Below, in pieces: positions 16,491 to 25,060 of a stretch of 32,370 bases of DNA. Under the pieces are notes generated by a model, which was not told where the DNA came from, searched no databases, and worked only from the letters and a program-made list of their open reading frames with translations. Made by a program: the position numbers and the translations under genes. This DNA is from Candidatus Woesearchaeota archaeon (GTDB taxonomy: Archaea > Nanobdellota > Nanobdellia > Woesearchaeales > JACQSR01), in the NCBI GenBank assembly GCA_016211215.1, contig JACQSR010000010.1, forward strand, positions 1 through 32,370, in the 5' to 3' direction. Position 1 is the stretch's first letter, and every line of letters begins with the position of its first letter.

Positions 16491-16625
16491 GCGGAGTTGC
16501 CGGAGCGGCCAAACGGGATAGACTCAAGGCATTTGAATGTTGAGTGCTCGTCGGAGTGCGATGAAAAACAATGTAAGTCATCTATTGGCTTAGTGCCTAC
16601 GCAGGTTCGAATCCTGCACTCCGCA
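16491..16625 (+). tRNA. tRNA-Leu (CAA) with canonical 37/38 intron (16529-16579, 51 nt)
   Basis: Acceptor GCGGAGT/ACTCCGC-A73; anticodon stem ATAGA/TCTAT with loop CTCAAG^...^A; T-arm GCAGG-TTCGAAT-CCTGC; variable arm GGC-TTAGT-GCC. Bulge-helix-bulge readable: bulges AG^G and TC^A. Confidence 0.93.
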
Positions 16626-16669
16626 TGTTTTTTCTGGAAAACTTAAGTTGGCAGTGAAGTGAAGAAATC

Positions 16670-17734
16670 TCAACTCCGCTTTACATCTACAGGAATATAC
16701 ACCCACTTGTACTCCTTGTAGTAGTTGAATGATTCTATGTTCCTGATGATGCCTGCGAATCTTCTCTTGATATCATCCACAATGCCCCTGAACTGCTGGA
16801 TGTTCTTCACAAGAAGCTCGATTTCAAAATCTGCCCCTCCTACTGTGACGTCCACGATGTAAATGTTCGGGTGCATCTCCGCATAAGTCATAAGTTCGCG
16901 CTCCTTTGCGCCTGTCATGTTGTGCAGCGTCAGGTGGACCTTGTAGTAAGAGACGCCGAGCAAGTCAAGGTTGGGGAGCAGTTTGAAACCGAGAATTACT
17001 TTCTTTTCAACCATCTTCTTTATCCTGTACTCCACAACTTTTGCAGAAAGTTTTGTTTTTTCCGCAATCTCGATGATGGGGGTTCTTGCATTCGAGGCAA
17101 TTACATTGAGTATCCGGTAGTCTGCATCATCAATGTCAGCGACTTCTTCCGAGCCACCAACCACCTGCTTGTTGGGCTGGTATTTTTCCCCCTCCTCGAG
17201 CATGAATCCGCGAGTAAATAGGACCATCTCCGTTATAATGGATATCCATTTCTCCTCAAGGTAATTTTTGTACAGTTTCAGGAAATCGTTCCAGAAGCGC
17301 CTGAACACATACATGTTTTCTGCCCAGACAAGCATGTTTGCGTCCCAATGGGTGTCGACGCTGACAAGCCACCCCACTCTAGGATGGTTGTGGAGGTAGC
17401 TTATTATTTCCGCCTCTTTTTCCGGCGTTACATTGTAAAATTTCAGGAAAACACGGAAGTTGTAGTAGCCAAGCTTCGATACGTCGAGGACAGTATAGTA
17501 CCCTTTTATGATGCCCAAGGATTCCATGCGCTTTATCCTGTAGTTGACAACATCCTTGCTCAGCCTGACCTTTTTTGCAATTGAGGATGCGGACTGCCTT
17601 GCGTCCATGTCAAGCTCCATCAGGATTTTCCTGTCCTTGAAATCCAGTTTGATGTGTTTTTCCTGCATATTTGCCAATAATCCTACATTCTTTTTATTAT
17701 TTTCCTCTTTTTGGGGTAAAATAGAACCGGCCAT
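16670..17734 (-). CDS. Tandem (double-domain) Lrp/AsnC-family regulator
   Basis: Two HTH units (LDFKDRKILMELDMDARQSASSIAKKVRLSKDVVNYRIKRME and IDDADYRILNVIASNARTPIIEIAEKTKLSAKVVEYRIKKMV), each followed by a ligand-binding-like domain. A downstream Met (MQEKHIKLDFKD) is a possible alternative start. Confidence 0.88.
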   Translation of the reverse strand: MAGSILPQKEENNKKNVGLLANMQEKHIKLDFKDRKILMELDMDARQSASSIAKKVRLSKDVVNYRIKRMESLGIIKGYYTVLDVSKLGYYNFRVFLKFYNVTPEKEAEIISYLHNHPRVGWLVSVDTHWDANMLVWAENMYVFRRFWNDFLKLYKNYLEEKWISIITEMVLFTRGFMLEEGEKYQPNKQVVGGSEEVADIDDADYRILNVIASNARTPIIEIAEKTKLSAKVVEYRIKKMVEKKVILGFKLLPNLDLLGVSYYKVHLTLHNMTGAKERELMTYAEMHPNIYIVDVTVGGADFEIELLVKNIQQFRGIVDDIKRRFAGIIRNIESFNYYKEYKWVYIPVDVKRS

Positions 17735-17752
17735 GTTACCATTCCAGCCGAT

Positions 17753-17778
17753 AAATGTTTATATACTCCTGAACATTT
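17753..17778. promoter_or_regulatory. AAATGTT-N12-AACATTT dyad enclosing the TATA box of the EgtD-like gene
   Basis: AAATGTT (17753-17759) and AACATTT (17772-17778) flank ttatatac, between divergent genes. Confidence 0.55.
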
Positions 17779-17814
17779 CCTTATAGCAGTGATTACTGGA
17801 AAAGAGATGTTGAG

Positions 17815-19209
17815 ATGGGGATTAAGAGCATAGATGATTTGTTTGTTGAGAAAGGGCTTCCTTCACATGCGAGGCTATTTACTGATGATAATATCCTCAG
17901 GATGGCTGCGTACCGGTTCAGGCGCAAATGGGGATATTCTTCTGGTGTTGCGTATCTTGGAGCTGGCTTAAATCTTTGGCTTAATGCAGCCAGAAATCCA
18001 AATTACAAAAATCCGGGCAGGGAAACAAACTTAATCCGAACTCTGGACAGAGTTATAGGGGATTATCTGGAAAATCCAGAGCCTTATTTTATGATATGGG
18101 GTGTTGGGGGCGCAGCAAAGGAGGCACGGCTGATTGGTGATATAATGAAGAAAGGGGGGTATGAGAAGGGAAAGGTCCACATAGGGGTCGTTGATGCATC
18201 CCAATCCGTGCTGGATTACGGATGCGGCCATCTTCAGCTGATTCTCGAGATTGCAGACTACAAGCCGGAGATTGTGCAGGTGAAGAGGCCATTTGAGGTT
18301 ATGCCAAAGTATGCTGACGATATTTTCAAGGTGATGGACATATTTTCGGAAAAGCCGGTTATGCACATAATGCTCGGCAACACAGCCTTTAACGAGGATG
18401 TTTCAAGCATAGACGCCAATGATTCAAGATTCCTGAATTTTGTGAGGGACAGCATGAAACCCATAGACCTGCTGATATTGGGATTCCAGATGATATCGGA
18501 AGACAAGGACTTAAGGGTAAAACACATAGACGAAACCGTTGCTGAGTATGATATTGCAGAATTCAGGGCTCTTGTGACACATAACATAAAGAATGTCATG
18601 GGGCTTGAGGAGTCTCCAAACCCGGAGAACATTAAGCCGATTTTTGACAACGCATTAAGCCAGGTTCAGTTTTTGTATGAATATCAAGTTCCCGGCTCCA
18701 CGATAAAAATCCCAATTTATGTTTCCGGAAAGCATACCGAGAAAAGCGTAAGGAGGAAGATGCGCAACAGCGGATTTGAGACTGTTTTTATGTATGCCCT
18801 TTCGGGCAACGGGGAAGAGAGTTATCATGTTGCCGGCAGCAAGACTTCATTGCCATCGGGGGGAAAGTTTACATACGGTATTCTCATGGCAAGGCCCACC
18901 AGCGTCCTTCTTTCCCGGGAGGAATATTTTGAGGCGATTGAGGAAATCCGCCCCGGCCTTTCGGAAGGGAAGCATGACAAGAAATACCTGAGGGACTATT
19001 TCGGGGAGCAAATTTCTAGGCTGAGGGCGCAGAGGCAGCCGTCGGACGAGTTTTTTTTGTCGGCATCTGAAAAGGAGAGCAGGCTTCTTTCAGCTGCAAG
19101 GGAAATGCTTGCAAAGCCTGATAGGTTCAGGTATCATCCAAAGCCGTATGATTTTACTTTTGAGGGCACGACAAGGAACCAGGTCAAGGAGCTTATCACT
19201 ATAACGTAG
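17815..19209 (+). CDS. EgtD-like (histidine-specific-methyltransferase-type) SAM-dependent methyltransferase
   Basis: Motif-I-like FMIWGVGGAAKEARLIGDIMKKGGYEKGKVHIGVVDASQSVLDYG; HIMLGNTAFNEDVSS...FLNFVRDSMKPIDLLILGFQMISED resembles the EgtD GSTIGNF...LLIGxD block. Confidence 0.6.
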   Translation: MGIKSIDDLFVEKGLPSHARLFTDDNILRMAAYRFRRKWGYSSGVAYLGAGLNLWLNAARNPNYKNPGRETNLIRTLDRVIGDYLENPEPYFMIWGVGGAAKEARLIGDIMKKGGYEKGKVHIGVVDASQSVLDYGCGHLQLILEIADYKPEIVQVKRPFEVMPKYADDIFKVMDIFSEKPVMHIMLGNTAFNEDVSSIDANDSRFLNFVRDSMKPIDLLILGFQMISEDKDLRVKHIDETVAEYDIAEFRALVTHNIKNVMGLEESPNPENIKPIFDNALSQVQFLYEYQVPGSTIKIPIYVSGKHTEKSVRRKMRNSGFETVFMYALSGNGEESYHVAGSKTSLPSGGKFTYGILMARPTSVLLSREEYFEAIEEIRPGLSEGKHDKKYLRDYFGEQISRLRAQRQPSDEFFLSASEKESRLLSAAREMLAKPDRFRYHPKPYDFTFEGTTRNQVKELITIT

Positions 19210-19375
19210 CACGGGTGAGATTTAGAAACCAGTAAAATGTGCCTTTTTTTGATAAAATAGATATAGAATTGTTCATTTTGATGTATTTTTAATCAATAAT
19301 TTTTATATACTCCTTTCACTATATGCTCCTTGGGGAAGTTAGGTATAAATCATTTCATCTCGTTGGTGGAGAACA

Positions 19376-19459
19376 ATGAATATGGCAGAGAAGAGAGGAA
19401 AAGACGTTTATTCGCTGGTTTTGGTGGATGACGTGATGGAAGACTTTTTGGACAAGTAG
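19376..19459 (+). CDS. Candidate 27-aa microprotein
   Basis: ATG AAT ATG GCA ... AAG TAG = MNMAEKRGKDVYSLVLVDDVMEDFLDK. Preceded by GGTGGAG about 7 nt before the ATG and a TATA-like ttttatata near 19300; T-rich tract follows. Absent from the ORF track because of its length. Confidence 0.5.
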   Translation: MNMAEKRGKDVYSLVLVDDVMEDFLDK

Positions 19460-19521
19460 GTTTTGCCTGCTTTTTCTTTTATTTAGTAACCTATTTATAA
19501 TAGCATTTAGACCAGCCTCTT

Positions 19522-20856
19522 ATGATTGAGATATGTGCGGTTGGAGGCTATAATGAAATAGGCAAGAATATGACTGCTGTTAAGGTTGATGACCACGTAA
19601 TCATACTTGACATGGGTCTTCATGTGGACAACTACATAGAATTCACCAATGACGAGGATATCATAGGCGTTTCCGTGGGCCAGCTAAGGGAGGCAGGGGT
19701 TATACCAGACGACACTGTGATAGAAAAGTGGCGCGACAAGGTGTCCCTTATAACCGCAACGCATGCCCATCTGGACCACATAGGCTCGATTCCCTTCTGC
19801 GCGCAGCGCTACAATGCCCCAATTATGGTAACGCCTTACACTGCCGCGGTGGTGAAGGCGATTGCGGCTGATGAGGAGCTGAAGATAAAAAACCCATTGC
19901 AGACAATGGAGCCGAATTCAACATTTCAGCTTGCGAAGGACATCCAGGTTGAGTTTATAGGGGTAACCCATTCCATACCGGAAACGGTGATGATTGCAAT
20001 ACACACAAAGTACGGCATACTGATTTATGCGACTGACTTCAAATTTGACGACAACCCAATAGTAGGGAAGAAGCCGAATTACAAGAGGCTTGAGGAGCTG
20101 GGAAACAGCGGCAAAGTAATTGGCGTGATAATGGAGTGCCTTCGCGCGGGCGAAGCCATAAAGACGCCTTCGGAGGCCGTGGCGCGCGAGATGCTACGCG
20201 ACGTGATGCTCGGAAAAAACACAGAAGGGAAGCTCATGATTGTGACTACGTTTTCGTCCCACATTGCAAGGCTGAAGTCAATAGTTGAGTTTGGCAAAAA
20301 GATGAACAGGAAGGTATACTTTTTGGGAAGGTCGCTTGCAAAGTACACCTCTGCAGCAGAGGAGGTTGGAATTGCAAAGTTTTCCGAGGACGTGAAGGTA
20401 ATCAAGTACGGCAACAAGGTCAGGAAATTTCTAAGGGACCTTTCAAAGTCTGAAGCCGGAAAATCGCTTCTTGTTGTAACCGGCCATCAGGGCGAGCCAA
20501 AAGCAACCCTTGCAAAAATGGTTGGTGAATACAATTTCAGGTTTTCAAATGAAGACATAGTGGTCTTCTCATGCACTGTCATTCCGTCGCCGGTAAACAT
20601 ACGGAACAGGAAAAAGCTTGAGGAAAAGCTGGCCGGAAAAGGGCTTAGGATGTTCAAGGACATACACGTTTCCGGGCACGCGGCAAGGGAGGATTTGAGA
20701 GACATGATTAACCTCGTGAAGCCGGAGCACATCATACCTGTTCACGGGGAGCCGAACATGACTTCTGCGATGGCAAGCCTGGCAAAGGAGAAGGGCTACA
20801 AGCTCGGAAAGACAATACACATAATGAGCAACGGCGGGTTTTTGAGGCTGGGATAA
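19522..20856 (+). CDS. Archaeal RNase J-family metallo-beta-lactamase/beta-CASP ribonuclease
   Basis: N-terminal EICAVGGYNEIGKNMTAVKVDDHVIILDMG; metal motif THAHLDHIG; C-terminal HVSGHAAREDLRDMINLVKPEHIIPVHGE. Confidence 0.94.
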   Translation: MIEICAVGGYNEIGKNMTAVKVDDHVIILDMGLHVDNYIEFTNDEDIIGVSVGQLREAGVIPDDTVIEKWRDKVSLITATHAHLDHIGSIPFCAQRYNAPIMVTPYTAAVVKAIAADEELKIKNPLQTMEPNSTFQLAKDIQVEFIGVTHSIPETVMIAIHTKYGILIYATDFKFDDNPIVGKKPNYKRLEELGNSGKVIGVIMECLRAGEAIKTPSEAVAREMLRDVMLGKNTEGKLMIVTTFSSHIARLKSIVEFGKKMNRKVYFLGRSLAKYTSAAEEVGIAKFSEDVKVIKYGNKVRKFLRDLSKSEAGKSLLVVTGHQGEPKATLAKMVGEYNFRFSNEDIVVFSCTVIPSPVNIRNRKKLEEKLAGKGLRMFKDIHVSGHAAREDLRDMINLVKPEHIIPVHGEPNMTSAMASLAKEKGYKLGKTIHIMSNGGFLRLG

Positions 20857-20872
20857 AGTTGCAAAAGAATGA

Positions 20873-23122
20873 CTACTTATAATTCCTCTTCAGCGTTTCA
20901 TAAAACTTTTTGTAATTGGGGATGTCTGCAACAAACATCTCTGCTGCCGAGCTTCCCTTTGTGTTGACTGCCACTGTTCCGTTGCCGAAGAGCTTGTTGA
21001 GAAATCCGCTGTATTCGTTGATGTGAGCAATCCTCTGGAAGATGATTGATTTCTGGCTCCTGTAAATAATGCCGTACCTTGAAACAACACGGCAGCTGTC
21101 AATCTGGTAGGAAATCATTTTTACCCATAAAATAGAGATGATTATGGAGAAGGGGATAATGAATGCAATCGGAAGAATGTAAAGAACCGGAAACTGGAAT
21201 ACTCTTTGGGCAATAACTGACGCAGATGCAATAATTACCGATAACACTCCAACATACGTTAATGTGTTTGCGGCCATTGGCCTGCATTCAACAAGGACTT
21301 TTGGGCTTAGCGAAGCCTTTTTCCCCATCAGAAGGGAATCAATAAGCTCGTCCATTTCAGAAATATTGTCAATGAGCCTTATCGCTGCAAGGTTTGAAGC
21401 GCTTCTTGCATAATCACCCTGCTGAACGATATGCTCCCCGGCAATGCTCAGCGTGACAGAACCCTTGCCTGAAAGGGGATAATGCTCCGTTGTTATGCTC
21501 TTTATGTTGTTGTACTTTGCATAATAATCTTCCTGAACCAAAAGTCCTATCTGCAGGTGCAGATATTCATCATGGAAAGACATGACAGACCTCTTGTAAT
21601 AATGGTAAGCGTAGGGCATCATGATTGCAAGCCCCAACAGGATAATTGAAAGGGGAATTAAGGCGAGTTTGGAAAACCAAATGCCAATTATGGAAGCCGT
21701 AAGCAACAGCAGTATAAAAGAGAAGAGATAAACTCTCGATTTAACCCATTCAGCAATGCTAAAGCCGGAATGAATCTCAACCCCTTTCATGCCGGTGAAA
21801 CTGAACCTTTTCATGATTTCCCTGATTATGGCGGTGTCTTTCCTGATATTTGAGAATGTAATGTCTGAGGAAGAGCCGATGGACCAGAACCTTATGCTCA
21901 TCGTGCCGAAAATCTTGTCTATGACGCTTTCCCGGAAGGTAACTGCAGTTATCATCTCGTTTGAGAACTCGATGTTCTGCACTTTCAGGAAATCAAATCT
22001 TGATGCCACGCTCTTCGGCCTGATTTGGTAGCTCGTTGCAAAAAACTTTATCAGCGCTGAAATGAATAAAAAGACTGAAAACAAAACAAAACCAATGCCT
22101 GGCAGGAATCCAATCAGGGACAAGAGGACAAGCCAGGCAAGAATTAAAATTACTCCAAAAATAACCGGCAGCGCAATTGTCTTTGCAAAATCCATTTTCA
22201 GCTCGGAGATAACCTTTATCTCGGCTTTCTGGGTTTTTTTTGAAGCTATCAGCCTGTCAATGTTTTTCTCAAGCAGTTTCCCGTTTGCCATGTGCCTGAA
22301 CTCTATCTCCTTGCCTGCGCCCTGGCAGCTGATGATTACATCATAAATTCCAATCATCCTGTCAATTATTCCCTGGCTTAACGAGGAATCAGAGAGGTTT
22401 TCCGCAGGGATGAATGAGTAATGCTTCGTAAGGAACCCTTCTGAGAACTCGATAACATCATCATACACCCTGTAAACACGGGTTCTCAGGTCAAGGAAGC
22501 GGAGCAGGCTGTAAGCTGCGAGGGGTGCCATGTATAATGCAATCACCCAGCCGTAGCCCGCTTGTATAAGCGCCTGGCCCGCAAGAAACCAGAAGACTAC
22601 CATTCCGCCGAGGAAAAATGAAAGTGTGTCAATGAACACTCCGGCAAGGGAAGGATATTCCTGCTGAACAAGCTCTTTTTTTGAAAGCCTGAAGCCGCTG
22701 GACTTCATCAGTTTTGAGATTGATGCATACGCATAGTCTGGCTTGTCAATGGACTTGAGGATTTCCTCCGAGGCAGAAGCTCCGGAAGTCTCGATGCGAA
22801 CCATGCCGGTTCCAAACAGCTTGTTCTCAATAAAAGGCTTGACAAGCGAAACCTGAGTTATATTTTTTATGATTACTTCGGTCTTGTAGTCAGAGAAAAT
22901 GCCTCCGCCATAACGGATAATCCTGTCGCTGTGGAAAACATATTTTTCCTTTTTGAACTGATAATAGCGGTTGACGAGGAAAAGCAGGTATAATGCTAAG
23001 ATGAGGGTGGTAATGGGCGGCAGCAAATATAGGGCGATTGGAAGCAAAAAGAGGAATATCAGGGTGGCAATGAGATACCAGAAGTAAAGAAATGCGCTTT
23101 TGTTGGGCTTAAGTTCGGGCAT
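20873..23122 (-). CDS. Multi-spanning membrane protein with several bacterial-PH (bPH2/DUF304, YdbT-like) domains
   Basis: Repeated TM pairs followed by PH-like units, e.g. YVFHSDRIIRYGGGIFSDYKTEVIIKNITQVSLVKPFIENKLFGTGMVRIETSG and YQIDSCRVVSRYGIIYRSQKSIIFQRIAHINEYSGFLNKLFGNGTVAVNTKGSS. Confidence 0.85.
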   Translation of the reverse strand: MPELKPNKSAFLYFWYLIATLIFLFLLPIALYLLPPITTLILALYLLFLVNRYYQFKKEKYVFHSDRIIRYGGGIFSDYKTEVIIKNITQVSLVKPFIENKLFGTGMVRIETSGASASEEILKSIDKPDYAYASISKLMKSSGFRLSKKELVQQEYPSLAGVFIDTLSFFLGGMVVFWFLAGQALIQAGYGWVIALYMAPLAAYSLLRFLDLRTRVYRVYDDVIEFSEGFLTKHYSFIPAENLSDSSLSQGIIDRMIGIYDVIISCQGAGKEIEFRHMANGKLLEKNIDRLIASKKTQKAEIKVISELKMDFAKTIALPVIFGVILILAWLVLLSLIGFLPGIGFVLFSVFLFISALIKFFATSYQIRPKSVASRFDFLKVQNIEFSNEMITAVTFRESVIDKIFGTMSIRFWSIGSSSDITFSNIRKDTAIIREIMKRFSFTGMKGVEIHSGFSIAEWVKSRVYLFSFILLLLTASIIGIWFSKLALIPLSIILLGLAIMMPYAYHYYKRSVMSFHDEYLHLQIGLLVQEDYYAKYNNIKSITTEHYPLSGKGSVTLSIAGEHIVQQGDYARSASNLAAIRLIDNISEMDELIDSLLMGKKASLSPKVLVECRPMAANTLTYVGVLSVIIASASVIAQRVFQFPVLYILPIAFIIPFSIIISILWVKMISYQIDSCRVVSRYGIIYRSQKSIIFQRIAHINEYSGFLNKLFGNGTVAVNTKGSSAAEMFVADIPNYKKFYETLKRNYK

Positions 23123-23146
23123 ATCTTTAATCTGCAGAGGACATTT

Positions 23147-23896
23147 TTAAGACTTTCCCATATTTATTTTAGAATACGCCTTTTTTTCGAAAGAAGAAAG
23201 TGATTCATTGCCTTGCTGGATTTGCCGCAGGTATATCTCCAACTTTTCAAGGCGTCCAGGCGGCACACTTGATGTCTGCTCAAACGTCACAGTCAACCTT
23301 GCGTTATACCTTATTCTTAGAATCTTTAGCGAGAATGGCTTAGGAGGGGGTATATGGTCAACCCAGTCAATAAGATCTAATCTTGCTGATTTCTTATCAA
23401 CTTTGGCACTGTCCAGCAAAAAATAGTCTGCCCTGCGAGTCCACAGCCTTTTTTCAAAGTTTGCTTCTATGTATCCCACCATGTAGCTCAAAAAATCTTT
23501 AGGTTTGATTGAGTGGTACTCTGTAGAGAAGTCAAAGGGGCCTAACTGGTGTATTGAGTTGTAAAGTAGAGCATAATCAGAGGCAGTTGGTGCCCTATGC
23601 ATATAAGGCAGTTCGAAATCGTCTGCCGGAATGCTGTCCAAAAGTTTTATCAGCCCCTTACTTTGGAGTTGAGTGTTAATTACAGGTACGTTGATTTCCA
23701 CCCTTACATCTAAGGTCTGGGGCTCTTTTTCATCTGGTTTTGGCAGGGCGCTAATTGTTTTGATTGAAGAGCCATACCCTCTGCCCAGGTAGAATCCGTC
23801 TATCAGGAAATTATCATTCAGATGGGATTCCTCTTGCATTTTCATGGCGGTAGAGAATCTGTTTTGGTTTAAAAGCTTGTTGTAAACGGCATTCAT
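23147..23896 (-). CDS. Hypothetical protein
   Basis: 249 aa ORF without a recognised motif; normal composition and gene-like spacing. Confidence 0.65.
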   Translation of the reverse strand: MNAVYNKLLNQNRFSTAMKMQEESHLNDNFLIDGFYLGRGYGSSIKTISALPKPDEKEPQTLDVRVEINVPVINTQLQSKGLIKLLDSIPADDFELPYMHRAPTASDYALLYNSIHQLGPFDFSTEYHSIKPKDFLSYMVGYIEANFEKRLWTRRADYFLLDSAKVDKKSARLDLIDWVDHIPPPKPFSLKILRIRYNARLTVTFEQTSSVPPGRLEKLEIYLRQIQQGNESLSSFEKKAYSKINMGKS

Positions 23897-24001
23897 GGGA
23901 AATAGAGTTTGTTATATGACTTTTTGACCAGTATTTTTCGTTTTTCTTGCGAAAAATCGCCATACTGTTTTATTAAGAGAAAAAAATCCAAAAGAAAATG
24001 C

Positions 24002-24116
24002 GCCGGCGTAGGCTAATCTGGTTAAGCCGCTAGGTTGAGACCCTAGTGCCCGAGTAGGGCTTCGGGGTTCAAATATCTTTCGGTTTTCCGGATGGTTGGA
24101 TATCCCCGCGCCGGCG
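24002..24116 (+). tRNA. tRNA-Leu (GAG) with noncanonical T-loop intron (24074-24102, 29 nt, position 59/60)
   Basis: GCCGGCG-TA-GGC..GCC-G-CTAGG-TTGAGAC-CCTAG, variable arm GCCC/GGGC, T-stem CGGGG/CCCCG, acceptor 3' CGCCGGC. The T-loop reads TTCAAA^(29 nt)^T; removal restores CGGGG-TTCAAAT-CCCCG. Confidence 0.9.
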
Positions 24117-24165
24117 CCCATTTCATTATCGTCTCGAAAGATATATAAACCTGCTTTTATCCCTA

Positions 24166-24915
24166 ATGCCTATGAAGTTGACACTTGCAGAGCCGAGATA
24201 CCTGAAAGAGAGCGTTTCTGTTATATCCGACCTGGTTACTGAAGGAAGATTCAAGATTACGCAGGATGCCATAGAGCTTGTGGCTATGGACCCTGCAAAC
24301 GTTGCAATGGTGATTTTCAAGCTGCTTTCTTCGTCATTCACCGAGTACAATGTGCCCCAGCAGGTTGACTTGGCGATAAACATGGCAAATCTCAAGCAGA
24401 TTCTCAGGAGGGCAAAACCCAATGACATGCTTACACTTTCGGTGGCTGACAACAGGCTGAAGGTGGAATTGAAGGGCACATCCATAAGGACATTCAGCCT
24501 TCCGCTTATAGAGGTTGACGAGAAGGAGCAGAGGATTCCGGAGCTTAAGTTTCCTGTCAGCATACAAACTTCTTCAATGATACTCAATGAGGCAGTGGAG
24601 GATGCGGACATAGTGGGAGACTCAGTTACTTTTTTGGTTGAAGGGAAAAAGTTTTCAATAATATCCGAGGGCGACCTTTCGCATGCAAACATAGAAATCA
24701 GGGAAGATGAGGACACGAAGATAACACTTACGGGGGCTGAGAAGGTAAAGGCGAAATACTCCCTCGAATACCTGAAGAAGATGGTTGGGGGTTCGAAGCT
24801 TTCGGACAACGTCACAATCCAGTTCAACAAGGATTATCCCCTGAAGATAGATTACAGGGCTGTTGACAGGGTAATGCTCTCATTCATTCTTGCCCCAAGA
24901 GTGGAGAATGACTGA
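24166..24915 (+). CDS. pcn: DNA polymerase sliding clamp (PCNA)
   Basis: MKLTLAEPRYLKESVSVISDLVTEGRFKITQDAIELVAMDPANVAMVIFKLL...YSLEYLKKMV...VTIQFNKDYPLKIDY. Confidence 0.95.
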   Translation: MPMKLTLAEPRYLKESVSVISDLVTEGRFKITQDAIELVAMDPANVAMVIFKLLSSSFTEYNVPQQVDLAINMANLKQILRRAKPNDMLTLSVADNRLKVELKGTSIRTFSLPLIEVDEKEQRIPELKFPVSIQTSSMILNEAVEDADIVGDSVTFLVEGKKFSIISEGDLSHANIEIREDEDTKITLTGAEKVKAKYSLEYLKKMVGGSKLSDNVTIQFNKDYPLKIDYRAVDRVMLSFILAPRVEND

Positions 24916-25060
24916 GGATTCTAAGATTTACATCTGCCCCGAGTGCAGGTCCAAGGGCAGCATGACGCCTTATATGGGCGTGTTTGGGAAGTACCTCTGC
25001 AAGAAGTGCGGATACATAGGGAGCATATTTTTGGAAAAGAAAATCAGCCGCCAAAAATAG
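24908..25060 (+). CDS. Small zinc-ribbon protein (50 aa) overlapping the PCNA gene
   Basis: Not in the ORF track: MTEDSKIYICPECRSKGSMTPYMGVFGKYLCKKCGYIGSIFLEKKISRQK*; two CxxC knuckles; 8-bp overlap with pcn. Confidence 0.85.
   Translation: MTEDSKIYICPECRSKGSMTPYMGVFGKYLCKKCGYIGSIFLEKKISRQK

Noticed and set aside
24061-24120. tRNA-Leu(GAG) as a pseudogene because of the disrupted T-arm
   Set aside because: Removing the 29 nt restores a perfect T-arm and the junction forms a bulge-helix-bulge, so an intron explains it better.
24126-24830. 234-aa minus-strand ORF
   Set aside because: Antisense to PCNA, which is unambiguous.
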